From: Daphnia carinata
Taxonomy: Eukaryota; Arthropoda; Branchiopoda; Diplostraca; Daphniidae
DNA length: 64,000 nt
NCBI RefSeq assembly: GCF_022539665.2
Contig: NC_081338.1
Span: 3,843,679 to 3,907,678, forward strand
Direction: 5' to 3'
Both the position numbers and the translations under genes were made by a program. This document shows positions 30,172-43,613 of the stretch, in pieces (the stretch's first letter is position 1; each line of letters starts with the position of its first letter). The notes beneath the pieces were generated by a model. It searched no databases and was not told the DNA's origin. It saw nothing but the letters and a program-made list of their open reading frames with translations.

Positions 30172-33100
30172 ATGGCCGTGGCAGGCTTAGAAATACAGAG
30201 AAAGGCCAATAGCTTATTTAGTGCCTTTTTCAGCAAACAAGTAATCTCTACAGAGGTACGCATCAGACATATACATAAGGTTTAAAATTCGTTCAGGCAT
30301 TTGCTTCATTAGGTTATCAAATATCAAGATGGAACGGACGATAATTCTGTGGCACTGATTATGTCGATTCTTCGAGCAGATGCTGAAAAATTGAAAATTC
30401 CTTTCAAGTTGTATGCAACACAGTTTGTGATACAGGGTGTCAATGCTTTGATTGGCAAGCATTTCGATCTTAAAGGCAATTTCTTTTATGCCATTACAAC
30501 AAAGCTTGCTGGTCAAGGAGAAATCCACAGTCAGAAAATCCAAGATGTAGTTAACAACCAACCTGCCGTCACACCATTTCAGGTGATAGTGAAATTGGAA
30601 AAAATTGGAGTAGTTTCCATAATCCTTTACTTTCAAAGTTGTTCTGAGTGTTCTGAAAAGCTATCAGCATGGGTTGATTCACTCTTTGCATTGGCATGCA
30701 GTCCACCAAACCCAGAGGAATCAGATCTATTACATTACCTATTGACCATCATTATCCACATTGGGTTTGGTGACTTATCTGCCGATCTGCAAAGAAACAT
30801 CAGCGGCCAAACTATTAAGATTGCAGTGTCATTGCTTAATGATTTAACAAGACGAATGTGGGATTTCTTGTGGGAGTTTCCCGGAAAAGAAATTCATGCT
30901 TTTGATTTTCTGGTTGACTCTCAACAAGTTATGTTCTGTCAACCCACATCACTCCGAAGATGCTATCTTGAGCAACTGTCCTTCATAATAAGCTACAAAC
31001 CAGAGATAAAACCCATAACAGCCATCAAATCGCAACATGAATGGACTTTTTTTAAAAGCCCCAAAAATGTTGCCAATTTAATTACTCAGGTAACTGTAGT
31101 TATAATTCTTCACTCTGTATGTTTTAATGAAATATGTGGGAATATGTTTTGTTTGAAACTTTTGTGCTTTAATTTTCGTAATTTTTCTTAGCTTTTGATT
31201 CCTCTGGAAGTAGAAAACGTTCTCAAGAAAATTGATGAAATTCTAAACCGATACGAGATCAATTGGAAAAATTTGCTACTCATAATTTCAGCCGTCCAAG
31301 TGTGTTACCCTACTGGAAATCAACACTTGAAAAGTATCTCACATTTCTATCAACTCATTTTTAATATCTCACGTATTTCTTAGCTCTCATTAATAGTTTG
31401 ATGCAACGAGCGTTGGAGAATTTGCAGATGGAATTGCTTTTGGCCTCTTTTCTTCTTGCAAGGCAAATTAATGCAGAACACACTAGTAGCCCACATTATG
31501 GCACTTGGTTTTCGTCGATAACATCATCGTCAACTACGCCTAAGCAATTTGCCTTCTTGCTGAAATTTTTGTCGAACATTGTTCGGCACGAACCATCATG
31601 GATTCTTTATGCCCATAGAAGTAACCCTCCTTTTATTCCTATGGTACAGTTCTAGAGCAGGTCTGTGTTTTTGAAGTGAATTATGATTGCTGTTTTATTA
31701 GATGGAAAACTGTCGGGTACTTTGGACAGATTACGCGGCTTTAGTCCGGACCCGCTTGGAAGATTTGAGATTAAAACAGACAGGTAAATTGGCTCTATAC
31801 TATTAAATGTCCAGCGTTGTAATAAAATATTATTATTTAGATCAAATTATTGAAGAAGATGCTACTGTGGTTAAGGAAGTGGCAACCGCCATAGCTGCAT
31901 TTGAAAAGAGTGGGCGAATATCTAACGCAGTCATTGAGGCTGCCATATTTCGTAAACCGTATTTTATCAATAAATTCCTACCCATACTACTCAAACCGAG
32001 GTAGACGATGTTAAGTTGCCAACACACAAAATGTCAAATAAAATGTCAATTATTTATAGACGAGTACCAAACCCACCGGATGCACTAGAGGAGCTCGTGG
32101 AAGAGTTGAAGAAATCAGGCAAATTACCTGGACCTCATTACGAAGCCTACCGTGCTGCTTGTCAACAATTACAAAAAGAAATACCAGAAAATGAACCCAT
32201 GGATTGGCAGATGTCTGACGAGAAACCGAATTATGAGATTCTCATGAATCACGTTATTCGTTGCAAAGATGAACGTCAGCAGTCCCTACTTATTGAACAG
32301 TTAGACGGTATCCTAGGATCACTTCTTTCCCACACAGATTCCAGCACAACCGTAATCGACTTCAATCCTAATGCTGATGAAGTCGCAACAAGAAATGGAG
32401 TGGCTTACAAGGTAAACTTTCCTTTTCGTTTGGCAGGATTAATTCAAACATATCTCCTTTCACAGATTGCGAAGCATTGGATACAGTCTATCCAAACGTC
32501 ATGCTTTGCACCCAGTGAACCTGATTGGATGAATCGATACTTCCTGCTCTTTTGCCGGTACCCTAAATTTGTCGAATCACTTTATCTTCATACGAGGGAA
32601 TTTATTCACAATTGTACTGAAGATAACGACATGGTAAGTTTTGTCAAAGAAATAGTTATTTGTAGACAAGTAATTGATTTTTCATGTTTAATAGGCCCGT
32701 TGCTATGGCATCGTTATCCTTCTACTTTGTCGCAATAGTCATATTGTCCTACCTGTTCATTACCGATCCTTTAATGGAACTTTTGTCGAACTACTGATGA
32801 GAGAGGATCAACTAATTTTGGATAGAAAAGAATCTATAGGTTTTTATTTACGATTACTCTACTACACCGTGATGGCGGCAAAACTTCGGAAAGAACTGGC
32901 GAACGTACGCGTGGCGTCTTCGCTGTACATTTGGCTCTGTCGCAGAATAATGCACAGCTCAAAGATTAGTGAATTTCAAAAGTTTTTGGGATTGAGCAAA
33001 GACATGGAACTTCTTAAAGAAGCAGAAGTAAGAACATCCCTTTCCCCACGTTCCTTCATAGAATTAGCCCGTCCTAAATTCGTTTTATTCGTTTAGTTAC

Positions 33101-34388
33101 CTGCAAGAACGTGGCTTCGGCTCGAGATGGCTGTGGTAGCGGACAAAGACGTATTGTCGTGGTCCGAGCGATCTGGATATTTACACTTTGTTTTAAAAAC
33201 AGAATACCAAGATGTTCCTGCGACGGAATTATCCCTTCTTATTCTCGATGCCATAATGAAGAGCATACTTCACAACCCGGTTGCCCATGCTGACTGCGCA
33301 AAAGATCTTCTTCTTTTGCTACAATATCTCTTGTTTAATGAGCAACCTTCTTCTGAATCACCTGCCTGGCTCATCGACTATTGGTTACAACTTCGCCATG
33401 AGCAAGGAAAGGACGTCGATCAGCTTATGTGGAGTATTGTTTGTACTCTGCCACCTTATCTCCTCAGCAGAAGCAGTTTACATCAGCCCATCCAAGATAC
33501 GTCTTTGAAAGCACTTGCCAGTTTGATTGAAAACGAATGGCGAAACACTGTGACCTCTGGATCAGCTTGGTTGCCAAAATATATAGCAAGTCATCTGCTT
33601 CGCGCACTGGAAGGCGCTTTCGCCGACATACCATGTCTTCGTTTTTCGACCCAGGTTTCCAGTAATGTGATCAATTAGTAAGAGATGTACTAACTTTAAC
33701 GTTTGTAATGCAGGTTCATCGCATTCATGATAACAAATTTGTCACGGATGCATGGGCATCTCTGGATAAGGCATTGGATGTTTTTCATCCTTTAACGTAC
33801 GACTTGGACAATGACGAAACCATTAACTGGAGTGGCGTAGCGGAAGTGGACTTTCTCGCTAGCCAGATGATGACACTGGTTGCTGTTAGCTGGTGCACAA
33901 AAGGAGATACTGACAAATGGCCTGGGTTCATCGAACGGATTTGTCCGAAAATATCTTCGAATCCGGGTTTGCTGAATGCTTGGAAAATGCCATATTGGAC
34001 AGGAGAGGACAGCAAGTTACCATGGATGCAAATCCTCCCAACATGCATGCTAAACTTGCTACCATTCGTAATACTACGAGTTCTCATCTCCTGGTCAGAC
34101 ATATTACTCCCTACCACACCTGATTATCTGGATGCTTTGGTAACAGCTCATAATCAGTGGACACAAGTTACTCACTCATTTATTGATGCAGTTATGGGCC
34201 ATGAAAATCAATCAAATTATCCCGTTGGGCAAATTCTTGATTTTCGTACCCTTGGTAGGATGGCTTCTGATGTTGAACAGATTTTGGTTCGTGCTCCAAT
34301 ACGTTCACTCAAATTATTGCAGCAGTATTCATGTTTTCGTGCCATGGAGGCTGACTATCAGGTACTCGTTAGGAAACGATGTTCTTGA
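30172..34388 (+). CDS. FANCA: FANCA homologue, Fanconi anaemia core complex scaffold subunit
   Basis: FANCA is part of the Fanconi core complex that drives FANCD2-FANCI ubiquitination for interstrand-crosslink repair in the nucleus. Exons: 30172-30255, 30313-31089, 31192-31333, 31384-31643, 31702-31783, 31841-32000, 32060-32633, 32695-33027, 33097-33654 and 33714-34388. They total 3645 nt, 1214 residues, without internal stops (human FANCA 1455). The most telling stretch spans exons 4-7 (residues about 350-540): LASFLLARQINAE, LLKFLSNIVRHEPSW, YAALVRTRLEDLR, AFEKSGRISNAVIEAAIFRK, FINKFLPILLKPR, then RVPNPPDALEELVEELKKSG. These follow the human order of AFLVVRQ, FLSELVPFE, SLAKTRLADLK and VMEASIFRRPY. 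A 54-nt GT-AG segment in exon 7 (32412-32465) is in frame and could be an intron. The end could also splice at 34362 to an alternative short tail near 34504. Confidence 0.88.
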
Positions 34389-35700
34389 TTTGGCTTATAA
34401 ACTTATGTCACCAAAGTGCCACCGCTTTTTTCCCATTCGATAATTATTGTTTTTATTTGGGGTTATTATGTATGAGTTGTTTTTTTTTGTTTTTGTTTTG
34501 AAGGTTAGTCAAGGCCCGTTTGAGTTCTGTGCTAGTTAATATGAACATGGGGCGGGATTGTAGATAACGTAAATGCGCCGCAAATTATAAATGTAAATAT
34601 TTAGTTAATGAAGTTTTGGGCAATTTTTTCCGAGACGGAAGCAACAGAATGTTGCCTGCATTGCAACGACGAAAGTACATAGCCATACAGGTAAAAAAGA
34701 TTGATAAAAATACCTTCATCTGCATTAATTTCCATTCTATTGAGTTCAGGACAATTGCGAACCAAAAGAAAATGTGTTTTCATTTCGTTCAGGCTACGGA
34801 ATTCGCGCCCGACATCGTGAAAGGAGGGTGCTCGTTGGGGTCAAACTGATTCATCTTGGAAAAAGTTGATGGGTGACTGCAACTGCTGCTATATTACATA
34901 ATTAAAAAGTTTGGTGGAATTGGTAAATACGTGTCAAGTAGGTATTCCTGGTACATCTAGTCGTATTTGGAACGTCTATGGTAATTAAGTTGCTACATTC
35001 GTGGATACCTGTATCCAGTTCCCAGCTTAAATAGTCTTTTAATTATTTTTTTTTTTTTAGCTATTGTGATTGCAATGGAAAGTTGCTTGGTATTCTAAAT
35101 AGACTTACCCGGAACTATGTTTGTAGGAGGATTTTGGAGAAGTTGGAGCGTGAAACATTTTTGCTGGAAATGCAGCGGATATCTGTTTGTGACCGCTTGC
35201 GGTCTTTCAAAAATCCTTATGTGCAACACGACACAACAGGACTCCCAAAACTAAGTTGTAAATCATCACAGAGTCTATATGGGTAATACTCACTGTAAAA
35301 TTTTATAGATTTTCCGTCTGAAACGGGCTGGATATTATGGAGGAGGTAAGGACGTATACGGCAAAAACTCCAGTCGTGACATTATTCTTGTACCATCGGT
35401 AGCTAGTAATATTCAAATAGCTACCAAAGGCAGCCAGAGGTAACCCATAAATTAGTTGCCATGGCACTCCTGCATTGAGGTCGACGTCGAAGAGTTGATA
35501 TGCAACTCAATGTATTGCTCTCTACGATTGATATGATTTTGCAGCTGCACTGGTTTATCATGGAAATTGCAGCCCAAGACATATAACGCGAAGAATGATG
35601 TTGATGCAAGAATGGATGACATTCGTAACGTCAAAGTAAGTCTGTTAGTAAAGCGAACGGAGCTACGTTTAAAGTTTTTCTGCTTTTTTTTTTAAGCTGA
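34389..35700. other. Downstream of FANCA: a few unassigned coding-like fragments
   Basis: Short open stretches with splice-like borders occur on the plus strand: 34616-34690 (FFRDGSNRMLPALQRRKYIA, donor CAG then GTAAAA) and 35062-35286 (acceptor after a T-tract; NYVCRRILEKLERETFLLEM and on). I cannot join them or name a family. They may be exon relics or chance. Confidence 0.3.
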
Positions 35701-35712
35701 TGGCCCAAGTGT

Positions 35713-36105
35713 AGCGCTAGATCGCAGTAATGAATGGTGCTTAGAACACAGCCCAAAGGACGTTAATGTGGGATACAAAGTAGCGGTAGTTGGCGTGAAC
35801 TGATACCCAAAACGAGTGCTACATGGAGCGGAAGTAATACACAAAAGGAGCGCTAGATGGCGTCAAAGAAGTGTGTAAATCGGACGTTAGATGGCGAGAG
35901 AGAAATGTACAAAAGGACCACTAGATATTGCTAAGTATGGTGCACGAATGCTAGATGGGCCTGATTCGTTGTATAAAGTGATTGCAAGATGGCGTAGAAT
36001 TGCAAGATGGCGTAGAATCGTTGTAGAGCGAACGCTAGATGGCCTAGAATCGTTGCATAAAGTGATTGATATTAGTGAATCAAATTACCGCTAGGTGACA
36101 CTGCT
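35713..36105 (+). repeat. Cluster of CTAGATGGCG-type motifs
   Basis: About nine copies of a (C)GCTAGATGGCG-like 12-mer in about 390 bp, mostly in one orientation: 35713 (AGCGCTAGATCGCAG), 35851 (CGCTAGATGGCG), 35885 (CGTTAGATGGCG), 35918 (CCACTAGATATTG), 35948, 35984, 36000, 36033 and 36088 (CCGCTAGGTGAC). Between copies are related AGAATCGTTG(T)ATAAAGTGATTG segments. The core resembles the CTCF consensus (CCACnAGRKGGC-type). It could be a degenerate satellite or a regulatory array. Confidence 0.6.
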
Positions 36106-39100
36106 TGGCTGTTTAAAGGACAAATCTCTCTACCTGCGCGCCAGCAGTCTGGCTTTCTTGGAAAAGTATACTATTATTTCCATTTGTTTTACTTTTTATT
36201 TCATGTAAATTTTTTTTTTAGATTATGCTGTATAAGTTAAACTGATAACATCCACGTCCGCTAAATGGCTTCAGGGAACAAAAAATGCATTAAAAAACAT
36301 CAGGATTCTATTTCGTCCATTTAATTCACCCGGCGCATGAAACAGTTCTTCAATAGCGGTGAGTCTTTGTATCGAACATCTCGTTTTAAAGTGTTGAGAC
36401 GTAGCGGCATGACTTGTCCTTTAAGGGCCTTCTTATGTATTTTACGGAAATTTCAAGGGCTTCCTCCAAACATAAACCTTTTTACTGCGATATACGTAAA
36501 AATATTTACTTAAAACTTCTTAGCCATTTTAGCCGTTAGATGAAAGCTTTAAACTAAACTAGATTTCCTTTAATTGTGATAATTCGTAACACAATTTTTT
36601 ACCGCCAACAGTTCAAACAAATTTGGCGAAAGGAACCTTATTGGAGGGAGCCTCTAGTATTTCACTAGTGACGTAACAGCTTGTACTTTGCAAATCCATA
36701 CGCTTTTTTTGCCAATTGCATAGCGACGTTAGCTGCTGTTTATGCGATTGGCAAAACAGTTGTTCCAGTAAACATAACTTTTTCATTAATTTTGTAACAT
36801 AAGTTTCATTTATATCAGAGGTAAACTTTAATTCATGTTTGACTTCTGCCTTTTGTGGTAACATAGTTTAACAAGTTCTGCTGGTTGTTATATTCCTCTG
36901 CTCTTTCTTCTTTTTTTTTGTCTGTTTATTTTTAAGATAGATACTGGCTGCTAAAATTATCAAATTCATAGTAAACTTCTACCAATCTGCTTCCATTGTG
37001 ACATTCTTTGGTCTTTTCATGCTGGTGAAGTTGGTTGTTGTTTTCATCACACGTAGATAGCATCTTATTACAAAATATGTCACCTTGCATCAAAAGATGA
37101 AAGATGGACCTCTCGTACCATACGTATCACGTACGCTCGAACCGCTCTTACCTTTTAAGTAAATTTTGCACGTCCGTAATAAAATTGAGCTCAGAACGCG
37201 CAATAACACAATAAGTAACTTCTAGCATTTATAGCCCGACCTGTTGATTAAAGAAATTTTTTTAATATTACCATTTAATTGCTGTAACGTAAACTTCTGC
37301 ACATAACAAGTCGTAAAATTATCATTCTTAATTCTGTTGGACAGTCGTTAATTACTAATGACGGATCACTGTTACGCCGACATGTTCCCATTTAAACACC
37401 TCGTAAGGATCTTGTCTTATCAGTGTTATTGTACTCTTGCACGCCGTGGCAAGATTGTTATTAAGCTGACTGGTGGAGTTCTGTTGCCACAAGCTGGTGA
37501 TCCAAGTAATGAAAAATGATCTTACCATGGCGTAAACAAGGGATTACAACACTAACATTAATAATAAGTGAAAATATGTTGCTGCGTTGTTGTAAAAACC
37601 CCATTTGTAACTAGTCCTTTGTTCATCGTTTTAAAAATTATAAGACTTTCAAAGGGTCTCTAGAGCTTCAAGACTTTACTTCCTGCAGATTAATTTATAG
37701 AATTTTCTAGATAAATTTCATGGAAAACCCCAAGAATTTAGATTTAAAAAAAAATATGTGACGAACTCTGTGATCCTTTTAGCGGCCATTTACATGGCTC
37801 TATTCTTCCAATGGCTGTTCATTTTGATTAAATTATTACTGTCGTAGAGGGAAAGCTTCGTCGTTTCCTGACTCACGGTTAGAAACTAATCATTTTTTGA
37901 AGAAAAAAAAAAAGATACATTTTCTTTTTAGGGATTGGCAAGAGAGACGGACCGAAGTGTACGGATACCTTATACGATTGCACCTGTATGAACTTGGGAA
38001 ATTTTAGTGCTGCACTATAAGTGTCACATAAGCTATGGATTTGATAAGCTCTAGTCGGACTCATTTTAATAAGGGAAAATGGCTTGCCTTTTTTTTTTGT
38101 TGTTGTTGAACTTGGCTTCTTGTCATTTTTTTTTTAAAGCTAAATTTATGTACACAGGTCAGAACACGTCACGTTTACATTATGAAAGAATAAAGGAACC
38201 CACCGTCAAAACGGAAGGATTTAGACGGATTTTAAGTCAGTTTGCTTTGGATTCGTTGTCCAGTTGATCGATAGATGACGATAATACGTCCAACATTAAA
38301 AAACAAAATTCATTTTATCCGCAGGGCAGAACAGTCCAGCTGCAACATTGGAATCTACTCCAGCTGTTGTTGACTGCTCCACGCCACAAAAGCTTTAAAT
38401 AATGGAAAAGTTAATGGAAGACTAGACGTGAGTAATGAAATGTCAACAACGAATGACTAATGAGACAACCTTTTTTTGGCACGCTTTTAGCTGTTGGAAA
38501 CATTCGGGAAATGAAGACATTATTAATAAGGTTAGAGTGGAATCAACCGTGAAATTATTGATCGTTTATCTTTGCATATAATTAAAAGTTTGTCTCTCGA
38601 ACAGGAAAAATAGGGCGAAGCATTTTCAGAGATTGCATCTTGTTCACGAATGCATGACGTCTTTTCCATCTTGAAAAATGGATCTGCCCTCGGTTCACCA
38701 TTAGAGAATGCCATCGAGCAAAGAAGACGTTAATAGAAACCAGCTCAATATTTGAATAGCCGTCAAACAAAATTCCAATTCGAGAGTTCACCAGGAAGTC
38801 ACGACAAATTCGGCAGGAAAAAAAGGAACGCTTTTAAAGGTACAAAAATTCTTTATATTCGTTCTATGCATATATTTAAAAAAAAAAGATACTTTGTCAG
38901 GGGATCTCCGTCTGGTTGGTTTGTGATAGATATCGATGAATGAATTTGGATAGCTGTCACGTCCGGTCAGCATAGAAAGCATTCACGCTGCTGATAGGAA
39001 TGCAAATGGGAAAAAAAGGAGAACAAGTATTAAAAAAAGAAAATCAAATTACATTTCGAAATACGATGAGATGGCAAATTCAAGAATATCATGGGCGGTT

Positions 39101-41400
39101 TTTATATATACTTACGCGAAATCTAATCTAGGTTGGCCGAAGAATTTGACAAGCAAACAACATTGGCTGCGTAGCGAATTCCACTTGCAAAAATTGCGCT
39201 ATAGAGTTACGCAACGTTGCAATTTTCTTCACCACCATTTCTGAAACTAAAGAGAAAGTTCAAAAGCCAAATAAAAAGGTAACTTGTTGCAGTCGACATT
39301 ACTTCGAGTTGAAAAGGCGTCAACCAAGCCGTAAAACGTTGTTTAGTGTAACATACCAATTCGACCTTTCCATGCGTTACGTAACAGTAGACAAGCTCGT
39401 AATCGTTTCCGCATGCGCGACAATTACTTCGCTCCATCCGTTACAACAACAAAGTGTTACACAACTCAACGTCAGAATAGATATAAATACCATTTTTTCC
39501 TGCAATTCTTAAATTGATGCTACTGTAAAAACGTGAAATTCCATTTTTTTAAAAGAATTTTCAGGGCAAAAAATCGTGACGTTTGGGACGAAACAGGAGA
39601 CACTTTGGTGTAATCTCAAGTGTGTAACTCATGGGTCATGAAGTGGCAGAGAGGTCCTCGACACACTGACGACAGATCAAATAGTCACGATCGATGTCTG
39701 TTGTAAAGGTTAGACACCACGGCACTTCCTTCCTCTTCAAAAGATTATTTCCCCCCTTGTCAAATCTCAGTTACTACCTGAATTGGATCGGGAAAACTCG
39801 CGTGACTCTGCTTAGTAAAAAGAAGCGTGATTTTATAATAATTCCATGAACTAGGGAGGCTATGAACTTGTATAAGATATTTATGAAGAGGATGGCGTCC
39901 GGCTTCCGTAGACGGATGAAAATCACGTACTATTTGGAACGCCTTTTTTTTTTTTTCATTCAAAGGTTTCCAATCCATCGCCGCTTCCCACCCCACTTGA
40001 TCGATCGTGTACCTTCATAACCTTTTTGCCTTGTACCCCTTGTCTTCTTTCCATGTATCTGTGAGATATTACATTTTCATACGATAAATATGCCCGGCAA
40101 CGAAGAAGGCACAGAAAGAAAGAAGAAAAAAAAAAAGAAGATTACGTTTCACATTATTTCGTTCCATACATGTGTTAGATTATATTACTGTGGTGATTTA
40201 ATATCTATTTAGAAGATCATCAGTCCATCGGATTTAGAATAGCTCATTCGATACTTTTGATTGGATGGAGAGAAGAATGACACATGTGTGAGTATCTTGC
40301 CCTGGTGGTCTAAATCGAAACTTCTTTAACCTTGGTAATGTTACGTAGATTAATCCCTCTGTGTAGGATTTAAATCAAAAGAGGGGAAACTCGAATGAAT
40401 CCATACATTTTAATTGTGACCTCATATTTTTTTCCAATGACACAAGATGCTGAAACCTTTGTAAACAAATGGCGCATTTTGCATATTTTTGAAAAGAAGG
40501 AAATTCGGCCAATTGAGCTGAAAAAAAATATGCTAATTCCTGTGCCACGAGAACAAATTAGCGTTGAAGAAAAAAAAAATCAAAGCTGTCGTTTTGTCAA
40601 AAACCTTCCAAATGGAAAACATGGCCACCTTTTTCCTGCCCACCCCTCCTCTGAAATTGTATCGTTCCCTTTCTCCTCAATTAAAGATGATGACACGAGT
40701 ACAGAAAAATTGGGGAGGGACTAGAAGCGAAAAAAATTGCTTCGTGTCTCATTTCATGGCCGCCATTTATTGGAGAGTAAGGGAATATCTTTTAGTCTAG
40801 AAAGAAAACGTGTCTGACCTTGTTTGAACTCGTCTGACCTCGCTGTTGGGGCTACTTGTTGCTTTATATGCATACATTTTTGTCGCCATCGTTGTCTCTC
40901 ACCTGAGATCCACCACCACCCCCGAGAGACTCTTCTATTTGATTGATTCCTACCTGGCGCCCCCGTTCCCTCCCCCAAGGTCGACACGGACTCTTTAGCT
41001 GTCTGGAATATAATACCTACCTGAGTAAAATCTCCTTTCTTTTATTTTAAGAGTTTTTTCATGCATACCACACATGCCCTTTCTCATTTTCAGGCCGCCA
41101 CCAACGCACATCTATGGAGTGTGTTTGATAAAGTCATTCAAAATTCTTTAATTCCTCGTGTATGACTATCTAAAAAGGGAGAAGAAAAGAGGACAGCTTA
41201 TCAGTATAAGTGTGTGGGAGGGTGAAGAAAAAAACAGGGGGGCCAAAAATGTATTTTCATTCTTTTTCCAATTCATTTGTTTTGCTCATTTGTTACTGCC
41301 TTTATTATTTTTTTTTTTTCTTCCTCTCTAAAAGTCGATTGAATTGACATTTAGAAACGATTTAAGGGTTCCCGATTGGCTACAGATGGCGTTGCCTTAC
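36106..41400. other. Intergenic, no gene recognised
   Basis: About 5.3 kb of AT-rich sequence. Weak coding-like pieces occur at 37447-37520 (GKIVIKLTGGVLLPQAGDPS), 38140-38266 (ending at a stop) and 38327-38399 (acceptor ATCCGCAG; NSPAATLESTPAVVDCSTPQ then a stop). They cannot be assembled into a gene and are not annotated as one. Confidence 0.4.
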
Positions 41401-43613
41401 TGGCCAATAAGTTTCAGCTTTTTTTTTTGTTTGTTTTCAGCGAAAAGAAAAAAAAACAACAAAAGTTCAAGGAGAAAGCCGATCCTATTTGTGCATCTCA
41501 TGATATCCTCATGTGTGTAATTCAATTGTTACGTGAGATGAACTAGAAACATTTTTGCATGGTACATATCTTCGAGAGACAACTGATATGTCTTCGTTAA
41601 TGAGTCGAACGAGCCCATTTGTCCAAGACAACCCAACAATAGTTTCTTTCCATGTTTGAGAATAGAGAAGAAAAAAAAAACGGAGTCAACCCAAGATATT
41701 GATCCTTGAACGTGGTTACATTTCGGCCATGGGCGCAACTCCAATCGAGAGCAAACGAAGAAGGACACACGCGGCCAGAGGTTTTTTCACGCACGGTTGA
41801 GCAACATCACATAGTTGGAGAAGAGAAATTACTACAACCGACAGCGAAAGGCGAAACTTCTTCTTTTGCCTTGGGCCTCGCTAAAGAGATACTCTCTCAA
41901 TTAATCAAGAAACATTTTGTGTCCTGCTTGCTAAAGACTTGATTCTTTTTCTGATTTCTTCCCGCTTTGTTGTGAACGCAGCACAAAAGCCTAGACTTGG
42001 AAGAATCATTCATCAGCTGGCTGCCATTTTGTTTTTTCTTTCTTTTGATACTTTCCTTTTTATTTTTTTGCAGAACAATATACCGTCTTACTGGTTTTGG
42101 CATAATCAGCATCTTGTTAATTCACAAGCCAATAGTCAAAAGAATTCAACCCCCATGAAGTTGGTGTGTGTCAAGTGAGTGAAAAACTCTTGATTCCTCG
42201 TGGTTCGATGGCCCAAACAACAGCCCCATGTGGCTGCAGCTCATCCCGTGCGTTCCACACGCCACTTCTTTCAACCCCCCCCCCCCTCTTTTTTTGTGTG
42301 CAAAATATCAGGTGGGAATAAAATGTAAACTTTTTTTTCACACCCATATAGAAACAAAAGCAAACTATTGTTTTTTTCCTTTCGCCATCATCAGAGGATT
42401 CCGTATTGTACATGATAATAATAAATGTATCGTTCCCGAAGGATGAGAGAAAAGTAGTGCACAAGTCTAAAAGATGTTTCGAAGAGCGCTGAAAGCCAAA
42501 AGCTAAAAAAATTGCTGTCTGCATGCGTGGTGTGTGAGGCTTTCAGGAAATGGAATGTTGGGGGGGGGGGGGGCTTTTTTGGCACAGCGCCACCACTACA
42601 CTCCCGAACGCGAAATAAAAAAAAAAAGCATCGTCTTCTTCTTCTTATTATTATTATTTTTTTCTTCTTCTATTTTAAAAAGAAAAGAAAGATATATTTA
42701 TACACATGGATATAAAAGTTATTATTATTTAAGAAATGGAAAAGGAGGAAGAGACGGACGAAAGAAGAGAGAGCTAGGAAATTTTCCACTAGCCGCTAGA
42801 GGCGCTACTGTACGCGTTGGCAACGTGCCATTGAGGAGTGGAGTACAACAATAGCTCCGCCCCTTGCCTTCTCTTTCTGGGCGCCTTTTTGAGAAGCGAA
42901 AAAAAAAAAAAGAAAAAAAAACCTTCGCTTTATGTACCCCAGTCTGTCGTCGTTGTGACGTCGCCGGTGTTGATGTCGGACGGGGTCGAACCGGATCCTT
43001 TCAGTCAAGTGTTGGCCGCGCTCCGTTGCTGTCGCCGCCGCCACCGCTCTAACCCCCCTTTCACCCATTTTTTTTTTTTTAAATACCCACCTTTTGAATC
43101 AAGTACCACGTTGAATTTTTTTTTATTTAAAACGGTTACCTTTTTTTTTTTTTAAAAAACTTCTGATATCAATTGCACTGAACAAAGTGGGTTACGTCGA
43201 TAAAGAAGAAAATAAAACTGGGAAAAGTGCCGTGGTGATTCTTGCTGAAATCGCGTGCTGTGTAGTGTTATTTGTGTCTCTCTGTGTGCGTAAGTGTTTT
43301 GTTTTTTTATTCTTCATCCTTGCGTCATTGTGGATGTTGGAGGGAAAAAAAAGGCGCGTGGACGACGAAACGAGCCCTTTTTTTTTATTCTTTCGCGTGT
43401 GTCTTGTCACGCGCCATCTGGATTAACATAAAATACCCAGCAATTTTTTTTTTCACGTAGTCATTTCCATTTCACAACAGAGAATTTTCCTCCTTAAAAA
43501 AAAAAACAAAAAAACTGTTGTTGTTGCCGAACCCTTTTTTTTTTCTTTGGGTTGTACGTCTGTGATTTTTGAATAGAAAAAAAAAAAAGAAAGTTTGTAT
43601 TAGCAATCAAAAT
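41401..43613. other. Glypican upstream region with homopolymers
   Basis: A/T and G/C homopolymers become dense from about 42270 (C-tract 42278-42290, G-tract 42560-42573). The stretch just before the glypican start (42780-43613) probably contains its promoter and 5' UTR. A CTCF-like motif lies at 42793-42807. No exon is supported. Confidence 0.4.
42793..42807 (+). promoter_or_regulatory. CTCF-like motif upstream of glypican
   Basis: CCGCTAGAGGCGCTA, close to the CTCF core consensus. Related single motifs lie at 58424-58437 (minus) and 61071-61086. Functional status is inference. Confidence 0.35.
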
